Shown here piece after piece: positions 55,315-64,000 of a stretch of 64,000 nt of DNA. The stretch comes from Anniella stebbinsi (lineage: Eukaryota; Chordata; Lepidosauria; Squamata; Anniellidae): NCBI GenBank assembly GCA_029215795.1, contig JARDYH010000006.1:23885501-23949500 (forward strand), read 5' to 3'. The notes beneath the pieces were generated by a model. It saw nothing but the letters and a program-made list of their open reading frames with translations. It ran no database searches and was not told the origin of the DNA. Each line of letters opens with the position of its first letter. Position 1 is the stretch's first letter. Both the position numbers and the translations under genes were made by a program.

Positions 55315-58300
55315 TTATGCTTTGCTATTAACAACATTCTCCAGGGCTTTGGCTACTTGGTCCATGTTTAGGTTATTTAGTGGCACACTCTTCTCTCTGC
55401 CAAATGCTGGGGGGAAACAAGAGAGTTGGATAAGATATATATATCCCATGGACTATTTTAATTTTAAAATTGTTTTTTAACACTTCAAACAGTTATGTGT
55501 TTGTAACTACAGGAATAGGCTTCCTTAGAAGTGGGCTGTTTACCTACCTACACACACACACACACAATCACACAGTTCAAGCAGTAAAACTGATGGAGGG
55601 TGCATACACAGCAGCCTTGCTTTTCTACAACTTCATTGGTTAGGTTACAATAATGCAAAGGGGAACATGCAATCTTGCCCAGAGAAAGCATGACATTGGG
55701 ATTTTGCTGTGTTTATGCCTCCAAGTAGCCTCTCCATTGAAAACTGGGCCACAGTGCCAAAAGAGGGAGGTATCAATCATTCTGCATATAAACTGCTTAC
55801 TATTGGATATGGAAGCACAGACTTTTCTCAGTAACCTATGCTATGAACACTTGGTCTTTATAAGAGCTGGAATTCAGATATTGTCCAGTCGTTTTCTTCT
55901 GTCCTTCGTGTAAGCTTTTCTAAACTGGGAATAGGGCAGTGACCAGAGTGGTCGCAGACAATGCCTGGGAGCCAATGAATGGATTGTATCAATATAAGCC
56001 ATTTTGAGACACACAGCAATCCTCAGTCAGAAAGTCACCTCCCTGCCCACCCCCCTGAATTCAGGTGGCTTCATAATTCAGCTAGAGAAGAGTCTTAAAT
56101 GTTCTTTCACTCCAAAAGGTACGTAGGCAGTCAGGGGTACTAGTCTGACCATGACCACACTCATAAGTCTCCATTATCAGACCACCTTATTGCAAGGTAC
56201 TAGGTTGGTCATTTGGCAAGCCAGGTTCACATTTGTCAAATTTTCTTGGCTATCAAAAGTCCATTTAGCCACCACACCTGATAAAGGAAAAGTTTACACT
56301 ACGACTTTAGTGGTCGTCTTTTCTACCTCATAAAAATCCTACTAGATTACACATCAGAAACTTTGTATCCATATTTGTTTATGGACGGTGTTAAATATTC
56401 ACATGATTCATTGCCACTAGTCCCAGTTTAGAAATATCTGGCTATTAGTTGAGATCCCTCATCTAGCCAGATACTGGTAACACAAGGTCAGGGGCCTCGA
56501 TGTGAATTAAGTCATGGTTCACTGATGTTTTCCTAACTATAAAACATGTTGAACAGGCTTAGGAGCTTTGGAAATCCCAGCTGCAGAGGCGTCTCCTTTA
56601 ATTTGAGGTCACTAAAGGCTTTTCAACTCAGATACATGGTTTTGAACAAAAACTGAGACAAAGCAGATTTGGATTGTGTGTGTTTGGAGGGTGGAATCCG
56701 AGTGACTTCTTGGGCTAAAGCTGCTGTGAGAAATGTGTGTTAGTGGCCTCCAACGACGAGAGTCGTGATAGCGCTGAAAAACCACAACTAGAGACATAAA
56801 ATTTCTGGAAATTTTGAAGCCGTGCGGAAAAACGGGGTTTTGGGGAGGGGGGAACGGAAATTTTCAGAAAAAATGGGAAAAATGCAATATTAGCACTTTT
56901 TACAGATTGAAAGTCACTTTAGGAACATAAAATGTAGTTATGTACAAGTTGATTGGGCATAAAATTATCACATTTGGTATATCAAAAGTATATTGCATTC
57001 AAGCAATTATTACAAATTGAATTTACTTTTTAAAATTTTTACTTTTTAAAAACAACAACAAATGGGACTACAAGCTCCTGAACTGTAAGGAACACCTGAA
57101 CTGTAAGGAACCTCTTTGGTTTTTGCCAGTTTATGAGGAACAGGCAAAAAACAATTAAAAACAAACAAACAGAAGAAACCATTAACATTAGAAACAAGGA
57201 AAATCATTTATGTCTTTGCTAGTCCTCCACAGTGTCAAGCAGACATAAAAAAGTGAGAAAAAAGGGGGACCAAGTTTCAATGAATATGCATGAAATTTAA
57301 TCAGACTCATTTTCTGAGCTATCACTACCAGTTTCAGTCTCTGCTTCAATGGCAGTGCCCCTTAGAGGCAGAAATGCATCTTGCTCTTGTATTTGAGAGC
57401 TGTAGTCTCAGTTTGCAACCTAGGACTTGCTTGTCCTCGGTGCACAGAAACTGTAATAATCTGATACTGTACATAGTTTTTAGGAATCTTTTGCAGAAGT
57501 AAATATATAAACACCTTGTCTTAAACATTTTATGCATCATGCTAAAATAAAACATTCCATAATATGTTTTTTCTTCATTTTTTAAAAAAATTTCGGGGAA
57601 AAACAGAAAACCCCAGTTTTTTCTGAATTTTTCTGGTTTTTTTCCAGGCCTTCACATCTCTACACAGAACAATTCAGAATTGTTCATGTAATTAAATAGG
57701 AGGACTCCAAGTTTCCACCACTCTAGAAACAGTCTTGTGTACATTGTTTAACAAGTTGCTTCCTCTATTTGCAACAGCAAACTTGACCAAAAAAAAAAAA
57801 GGCTTACCAACTCACCATATCGAGCCCAGAGCTTGGGCTGCACATTTGAGCACTCTCTGATCAGGATAGGAAAGTCTGGATTTGCCTTCTTTAAAGTGAC
57901 ATAGTACTGTTCTATGAAATCTCTGCAAAGAAGCCAATACACACCAGCATGTATTAAACTGAAGGGTCTTCAGCCCTTTCAAGTTATCAACACTAAAGAA
58001 ACGTTGTGTGCAGAAAGTTAGTAAGATACAATTAATTCTAGAGTAATGGGTTTCAAGTGTTGAAAAAAATATATCTGAAGGTTTAACTTCAATTTGTCTG
58101 CTGTAGAGGATCCAGGGGCATGTTCCAGGAGTCTCACTGTCTTCTCACATTGAGTGCATATATCCTTTAACACATCCGGCAAAACTCCAGATTATAAAAG
58201 AAGATTTGTAGCAACAGGTAAGCGATTGGTTTATCTGCTCTTGCTCAATTCACAATAACGCATAGGTGCCAATCTGCAGTACACATGGCACCAACTGCAC

Positions 58301-59522
58301 AAAGCATATGGACGACCTGCAAACCTATCTAGAGTAATGAATCACGCCTGAGCCCCTGCACATTTTTCCTGCACTGGCTCTGCAGATTAGTAAAAAACAC
58401 CTCATAGAACAGGAAAAATGCATATGTACGTTCATGAGCATTAGAGTGGCACTGCCACATCTGTATTTTGGGCTTGGTTATGCAGCAGAACTGTTCAAAA
58501 GAGTAGCTACTTCCACCACAATAACGCCTTCAGGGTGGGTTGACTGATCCAATTCATATGGCTGTATTTGGGCAATGGGATGCAGATAGCGTACCTAGGC
58601 CTTAAAAGTGTGGCCTGAGTTTAGGGACATACTAAAACAAAGGACAGTACTTGCCCATAGGGAAACCATACTTGCCCATGGCGATCCATTGGACAACACT
58701 TGCCCATAGGGACCCACAGGATAGTACTTGCCCATAGCGATCCCTATGGGCAAGTATGGCTTCCCTATGGGCAAGTGCTGTCCTATTTTTCCCTATGGGC
58801 AAGTGCTGTCCCATAGATCCCTATGGGTAACTGTTGTCCCATGGATCCCTATGGGCAAGTCTAGTTTTCCTATGGGCAAGTGCTGTCCCATGGATCCCTT
58901 TGGGCAAGTCTGGCTTCTCCGTGGGCAAGTGCTGCCCTTTGTTTTAGTGTCTCCCGTTTTAGGACTCTTGTTTCTCGAGGTCCTCAAGGAAAGGATTAAA
59001 TCTCAGGGTGAGAGGCCAGAATCAAGGGGACAGTTCATACCTCCCGCCTTCCTCAGGTCTACCTGACTCTTCCCCTAAGAAAGCAGGCCTCGCCTAGCTC
59101 TTCCCTGACCTCCAAGGTGCCGCCTTCCAACCCTGAACAGGGGCGACTGAATGCCCAGTTTTCACTGGCCTGCCAGGCGCCCCCTCTTCTCGACAAAGCC
59201 CCGGCTCTCGTACGCCAAGGCCTGAGCCTCAGGGCCCTTGGCAACTCTAGGTGCGGAGGGAGGCTGCGCGGATCCAGGTCGGCCCCGGCGCGCCGCTCCT
59301 CTCGATGACCACCGAGACTACAGCGCGAATCCCACCGCTGCCCCCGAGCGAGGAGGCGGGGAGGGAAAGGAAACGCGCTTTCTTGCTCAGGTCGCCTCTC
59401 CGCCCCGCATACCTGACGCCCTGACTGGCCGGCGAGCGCTGGCAGAGGTGGAGGCGGATTTCCTTGAGATTCCGAGCGAGGCCGCTCTCAAGGACCCGCA
59501 CCGCTGAGGAGGCGGCCGCCAT
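55315..59522 (-). CDS. NDUFA2: NDUFA2, complex I accessory subunit (3 exons)
   Basis: NDUFA2 (B8) is a thioredoxin-fold accessory subunit of mitochondrial NADH:ubiquinone oxidoreductase, in the matrix arm. Coding exons on the minus strand: 59413-59522, 57816-57922 and 55315-55406, giving 102 residues (human 99). Splice sites are AG/GT and phases agree. Exon 1 reads [20 protein letters not shown] then [17 protein letters not shown]; the cysteine of LCQRSP is conserved. Exon 2 gives [20 protein letters not shown] and [14 protein letters not shown]. Exon 3 gives [13 protein letters not shown] and [14 protein letters not shown]. The start lies in CAAGATGGCGGCC, a YY1-type site. Exon 3 is short and was found only by looking downstream for the conserved end. 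The gene is convergent with TMCO6 and divergent from IK. Confidence 0.95.
55500..56787. other. NDUFA2 intron 2 sequence without recognised feature
   Basis: A short CA run at about 55548-55567. Otherwise no shared repeat or protein-like frame. Confidence 0.4.
56788..57662 (-). mobile_element. Degenerate hAT-like DNA transposon in NDUFA2 intron 2
   Basis: The left edge TAGAGACATAAAATTTCTGG and, inversely, the right edge TAGAGATGTGAAGGCCTGG are related, and both sides contain AAAAACNGGGGTTTT-like words. The flanks are only partly alike (no clean 8-bp duplication). On the minus strand near 57300-57410 a frame ends [15 protein letters not shown] before a stop, an acidic tail like those of transposases. 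No catalytic domain was recognised. Confidence 0.45.
58640..58960. repeat. Inverted minisatellite of 'cctatgggcaagt' units in NDUFA2 intron 1
   Basis: About twelve units of the motif CTATGGGCAAGT spaced 19-30 bp occur. The first four are in reverse orientation (ACTTGCCCATAG), the rest forward. The switch is at 58728-58757, where TACTTGCCCATAG and CTATGGGCAAGTA form a hairpin with a 6-bp loop. A single unit also lies near 34410. Confidence 0.8.
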
Positions 59523-59528
59523 CTTGAT
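59512..59528 (-). promoter_or_regulatory. NDUFA2: YY1-type motif overlapping the NDUFA2 start codon
   Basis: On the minus strand TCAAGATGGCGGCCGCC contains the YY1 consensus AAGATGGCGGC, and its ATG is the translation start. YY1 sites at this position are well known for housekeeping and mitochondrial genes. Occupancy is inferred. Confidence 0.6.
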
Positions 59529-60380
59529 TCCCAGCCCCAAAGACTCCTCAGTCCATAATGCTAATAGGCGGTCCCTCATCAGGCTCTCTGACCAATCCGA
59601 GAACGGTATTAGGCAAAGTTATGCGTGAGAATTACGCGCGACATCGTGCGTAAAAAACGTAGAAGTACGAACTGCTCCTAACTAAAGACTGACTCATAGG
59701 CTCAACTTCCGGTTCTTATATTCCTCCCCCCCGCCGCCCGCTGAAGTGAAAGCTGCCCATAGAAATCAATGGAGAATTTTAGATTGTGGGATTTTAGAAC
59801 AGCTGAGGTTGGGCGACAGCAGGTCCGCCAAGGGACAAAAGGCGATAGCAACGACATTCTCTTTCTAACTCGGGTCTTATTTAATGTGAAAAGAAGTTTT
59901 TAAACACTTAGAAGTGCAGCGCGTCTGAACCGTGAAGCTCACTGGGTGACTTCAGTCCAGCCGCTGCTTCTCAGCCTAACCTACCTCACAGGATTGTTGT
60001 GAGGATGAAATGGAAGGAAGGAGGATCGTGTACATCGCCTTGGACTCCTTGCAGGAAAGGCGGGATATGAACGTAAGTAACGGGACTTCAAACCCTCGGA
60101 GGAAACAAAAAAATATGACTTCCGGAGTCTACCCGGAAACTCTCCATCCGAACAAGGAGAGAGGACGACATCTTTCTAAATCTTCGTGCTTCCAAACTAT
60201 CTCGGCGCAGTGTATTGTGGGTCAAAGCTCCTTCCTCTGACGATGCTCGCCTAGGTGGCGCTTCTTCCCCCGCCCTCCACGGCGCGGTGCCTTGTGGGAC
60301 GAAGGGAAGGCGCCCTCGCGTTGTTGTTGTTGTTTTCTCGTCGAGTGGGGAGGCCGTCGGTTTCGGCGGAAGGAGCGAAA
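59523..60380. promoter_or_regulatory. Shared head-to-head promoter region of NDUFA2 and IK
   Basis: The 858 bp between the two start codons are CpG-rich at both ends and lack a TATA box. The middle (about 59928-60078) is a SINE fragment, so each gene may have its own core promoter. A CCGGAAGT-like ETS site is present in opposite sense near 59705 (CAACTTCCGGTT) and near 60118 (GACTTCCGGAG). Confidence 0.55.
59928..60078 (+). mobile_element. Sauria-type SINE, 3' part, inside the NDUFA2/IK promoter interval
   Basis: AAGCTCACTGGGTGACTTC, CCTACCTCACAGGATTGTTG, TGAGGATGAAATGG and GGAAAGGCGGGATATGAACG are the body and tail of the SINE also found at 4591-5016. The tRNA-like head is missing. Confidence 0.8.
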
Positions 60381-63300
60381 ATGCCGGAGCGAGAGAGTGA
60401 GTGGCACCGGGGGTCCTAGGCGGGAGGCGCTGGTTAATCCGGTAGGGGAGGGGGGCGCGCGCGTAGCCTTTCGGGTCTCGGGGAGGGGAGGCGCGGTAGA
60501 CACTGGCCTGGCCCGACCGTCTGTGTGGGAAGAAGCGGATGTGGTGTAGTGGCCAGTGGTTTTCCAGCGTGTGGTCTCGTGGGAATGCTTCCCGTGTCCA
60601 CTTCGCCAGAGAGCCCTCAGTGCGCTCTGCAGGAGTGGGCAGAAGAAGGTAGATGGCTGCCAGCGTACATAATCCTCCTCCTCCTCTCCATTTTTATCCT
60701 CACAACAGCCGCCCTGTGAGTTAGGTTGGGCTGAGAGTCTGTGACTGGCCCAAAGTCACCCAGTGAGTTTCCGTGGCACAGTGAGGACTAGAACCCGGAT
60801 CTCCCGGCTTCCAGCCACTACACCACACTGGTCTGGGGTGCCGCCATTTAGTGCCTGCGGGGGCTCTTGCCAAGAACGCCGGACTTCGGTCTAATCCGGC
60901 ACGGCAAGGCACCTGTTCGCTTTTGAATAAGAGCGCACATTCGCAGTCACTTCACATGGTTCAGTTGTGCCCAGGAGCCTGCAAATGTTAACTCCGCTTA
61001 TTAGCTGGCCGCTATTTGTCTTCTCCAGCAACTGCTTCCTCATCCCCATGTCTGCTGGCTTGTACAAATGAGAGCAAATGCGACCTCTCGCCTAAGTACC
61101 CCAACCAGCATGGAGGGCTTGAAAGAGCAGCAGAGGCTTATCTTGCTTGTGCTGCGTTTTAGATGTGGGACTCTTGCTGTGTCTTACTCTCTCCAAACTG
61201 TAATGGGAGTGAGGGCTTGTTGCCGGGCATCCTTCTTGCCAAAGAGCTAGAAACACTTGTCCTGGTGAGGGGATGCTTGGTTTATGCCTTAAGGCAACCT
61301 TCCCCAACCTGGTACCCTCCAGATGTGATGGACTGCAACTCCCGTAATCGCAAGCCAGCACAAACCTTAAGAGATCCTGAATAGGCACTCTTGTTTTTCA
61401 ATGTAAAATAGTTTGGTGAACTAGAGGAATTTTAGTAAAATGTAGAAAAAGTAAACCACGTAAAACTGAAGTTAATGCAGCCATATTACAGGAGGGCACA
61501 CAGAGTGACTGGACATGCCTTTTGGACTTACTGGTGCCTTATATGAATAGAGGGTTTGCCATAAAGCACATGCAATGCTTTCCTGAGGTTTGCATACACT
61601 GCAGGGGAAGATTTGTAATTGCAGGCTGGGAGGCTTGCCCATCATCACTGATGGTTCCAAAGAACAGCAGGAATCACAGAAAAGCTTCCAAAGAACAGCA
61701 GGAATCACAAATAGCTCATTTTCTTACAGAATTGCTTCCTCTGGATATTTGCAGAGTAATATTACAGTTACAAAGTAATCTTCGAATGCCCAGTGTACAC
61801 AAACTATTTCTTGGAAAACACTTTATAAACCGGTGGATATTCTAAAAGAGCTGCCAAAATCCCATGTGGCTAATAGAAAAACTGCAAAAGGGGGGATGCT
61901 CTTTTCAATGAAAACTGGGCCCTGCTGACTCAGGGTGGGGTAGAGTAGAAGGGGGCGCCGTCATTGGTGGGGGCAAGACTTTCAATTGAGGTGGGCACTC
62001 AGCTAACTAGGGGATCTTGAGCATCTCCCTCACCTGTCAAAGTGCTAAGATCACCCAGTTATCCAAGGACCCCTGCGATTTAAAGTGCCATCCCGCCCCC
62101 TGTGGATCCCCTCCTTCTAGTGCACCTCTCCTTGAGTCTCAAACACCCCATTTCCATATAAAAGTGGGAGCCCTCCTATTTCCCTATCCCAAAGGGAATA
62201 ACTGCTTCTACTTTGGAAAAAAGGGTTCCAACCACAGAGACAGGGGGACATAGCTGCAGACAAGATGGGTTCTGCCACCAAGTCCCCTGGGATGCCAGGC
62301 AGTCACATCTGGAAGACTGAAGGGCAAGTGTGTGTGTGTTTGGGGGGGGGGGCACAAGCTATGTACTGTGGGTAGTGTGCCTGATAGTCTGTCGGGAACA
62401 CCAACCATGCACTGTGGGTGGTTTGCAAAACAACCCACAATGTGTAGCTTGTCACCCATTGTGGGTTATCATTGGGGTTGGATTACATAGGTTGATATTT
62501 GAGTGGCTAGGAAATGGATGGCCCTGCTTTGGAGAGGTGGATCCTTGACAGCCTCTTGCTCCTCTCTTACTTTAGTTCCAATACTTCTTTGCAACTGGGG
62601 TGAGAAATAGTTGCAACACTTTGCAGAAGTTTCCTGGTGATATTCTGAAATTCTGGCCTCATAGTTATCTCTTTTTTCTGCTTGTTCTGTTTTTGTATGA
62701 GAAGCGTTGTAATATTCTTGTGTGCGTAGTATGCATACATGCTTGGTAATACAGTGAATTGAGGGTCCTGCCTTTACTTCAGTTCTCTCTCTTTCTCTCT
62801 CTCTCTCCTAGGTGAGCCGTTCTCCAACCCTCTGGCCCCAGATGGCCATGAGATGGATGATTCTCATTCTTTCCACCAGTGAGTAGAGCTTTTCATTGTA
62901 TTTTGAAATAGTGCTTTCAACATTTGAGAAAAATAATAATTGACTGACAGGGGTCTGCAATGCCACTCACCCTGGTGAATGTCCAGGCAAGTATGATGAG
63001 AGGATTCCTCAATCTTACCCTATAGGTTAGAGCTTGGGAGGGATGCAGATTGTCATACAGTTGTGCTTGGCTATGGAATCCCAGCACATGTACACGGATG
63101 ACTCCTGTTTATTGATGTGATTCTTCTGGGATTCCATAGTCTACAACTGGGAGGACAGTCTACTCCACCCCAGCTGAAGAGGGGAAGAACCGATTATCCC
63201 TGATCTCACACAGAAGGCCAATGAACTCTTGCCATTGCTATCGCAAAGTGCCCAAACTGCACTGACGAGGGATTGATGGGTGGAGGTCTAGCCAGTGCAG

Positions 63301-63723
63301 TTGAGAGAAGGAAATGTAGCAGCACTAGAGCTGGCAAACAAGTCATACTGGGTCAAAATGCAGTATTGGCAGTGTGTCCTGTGCTGCCATTGTTGCATTT
63401 TGTTTCTCCCCTCCTTCGCTAACCTACATGCTATAAGCAATGGAAGAGTGCAGTTTCTTACTTGTAGGGTTTCAAAACTTTTTCAATCATATACAAGTGG
63501 GTAGAGCGCATATAATATCACAAAGGAGCACAAATGGTTTCTACCATCAGCAAATCTTGTAGTATGACTTGTTGAATGCAGGATATTGGACTCTGTTTTT
63601 TAGTTAAATGCAGGATTTTTTAAATCATAGGTCTAAATTGACCAATGAAGACTTCCGGAAGCTTCTTATGACCCCACGGGCAACACCAACATCTGCACCA
63701 CCTTCCAAATCTCGCCATCATGA
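60381..63723 (+). CDS. IK: IK (RED protein), first three coding exons; gene continues beyond window
   Basis: IK/RED is a nuclear spliceosome component that partners SMU1. Coding exons visible: 60381-60396, 62812-62878 and 63631-63723, all with AG/GT borders and agreeing phases. The product begins MPERESEPFSNPLAPDGHEM, then DDSHSFHQSKLTNEDFRKLL, MTPRATPTSAPPSKSRHHE. This nearly equals the start of human IK. Exon 1 encodes only five full codons, and the ATG sits in GAAAATGCC. Intron 1 (60397-62811) holds a minus-strand SINE and other repeats. The donor after exon 3 (GTAAGT) is intact. The rest of the gene lies outside the window. Confidence 0.95.
60675..60845 (-). mobile_element. tRNA-derived SINE in IK intron 1
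   Basis: On the plus strand ATTTTTATCCTCACAACAGC, CCCAAAGTCACCCAGTGAG, ACTAGAACCCGGATCTCCCG and CACTACACCACACTGGT give a reverse Sauria-type SINE; the inverse of its tRNA head is at the right end. Confidence 0.8.
61280..61370 (+). repeat. Short reptile repeat fragment in IK intron 1
   Basis: CCTTCCCCAACCTGGTACCC and TCCAGATGTGATGGACTGCA with ACTCCC belong to a repeat common in squamates, also near 3370 and 13860. Confidence 0.55.
61371..62384. other. IK intron 1 sequence without recognised feature
   Basis: A 20-bp duplication (AAAGAACAGCAGGAATCACA near 61659 and 61689) and a (TG)n/G run near 62328. No gene or other repeat was recognised. Confidence 0.45.
62385..62490. repeat. Palindromic 'ACCCACAATG' repeat in IK intron 1
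   Basis: ACAACCCACAATGTG and CACCCATTGTGGGTTATCAT form inverse arms. It is the same family as 33811-33995. Confidence 0.5.
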
Positions 63724-64000
63724 GTAAGTATACACTTCCTGTATTTAACAGATCACTACTGAACTCTTTCCCCCACCTCTACACCACCTAGTTGATGCAT
63801 ATTTATCTGATACTTGTTCTAGCATAGTCTTGTTTTATCTATATATAATTTGAACATATATAATCTGTGTACACGTAACTTGTACATGTATATAAAAACT
63901 AAACACATATGAGAGAGAAGCTAAATTCAGAATTAGGTAGCTACTGAAGCTAATAAAGTGAACTTTGAACAAGAGTAGTAATGCTTAGCAATGATATAAT

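Noticed and set aside
1..64000. CRISPR arrays, operons, tRNA or rRNA genes
   Set aside because: The window is vertebrate nuclear DNA. tRNA-like sequence occurs only as SINE heads, and the tandem repeats are microsatellites or minisatellites.

Overview
This is vertebrate nuclear DNA, almost certainly from a squamate reptile (lizard or snake). The genes have long introns. The repeat load is typical of squamates: Sauria-type tRNA SINEs, L2/CR1 and L1 LINEs, a Penelope-like element, many short DNA transposons and abundant microsatellites. I cannot name a genus.

Four protein-coding genes are supported, in the order and orientation I recall for the human 5q31 locus: CD14 (minus, 21.5-22.8 kb), TMCO6 (plus, 12 exons, 35.7-55.0 kb), NDUFA2 (minus, 3 exons, 55.3-59.5 kb) and the start of IK (plus, 60.4 kb to beyond the window). 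For TMCO6, NDUFA2 and the visible part of IK every exon was placed by splice signals, phase and similarity to the remembered human protein, and all phases join without a break. TMCO6 and NDUFA2 end tail-to-tail 325 bp apart. NDUFA2 and IK start head-to-head from a shared GC-rich promoter. The genes have unrelated jobs: CD14 is an innate immune co-receptor, TMCO6 an armadillo-type protein, NDUFA2 a complex I subunit and IK a spliceosome protein.

Left part (1-21.4 kb): no gene recognised. It holds DNA transposons, SINEs, LINE tails, a GC-rich 886-bp hAT-like element at 15.2-16.0 kb and a 3'-less L1 (16.9-20.1 kb) broken by an LTR and by a 355-bp miniature transposon. Between CD14 and TMCO6 (22.8-35.2 kb): an L2-type LINE split by a 734-bp solo LTR, a hAT transposase fragment, a second 3'-less L1 and a 320-bp palindromic hAT-like element. 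TMCO6 intron 1 (35.9-41.8 kb) carries L2, CR1 and a Penelope-like element that landed inside a minisatellite. The NDUFA2 introns carry a degenerate DNA transposon and an inverted minisatellite.

I found no new multi-gene system. The most noteworthy non-genic signal is a group of unrelated-looking miniature transposons with GGCC ends and 3-bp target duplications (961-1315, 4741-4941, 6592-6894, 12460-12707, 19302-19656, probably 53310-53667). One sits in an L1 ORF whose frame resumes exactly when the insert and one 3-bp copy are removed. Two hAT-like elements with perfect 8-bp target duplications are also clear.
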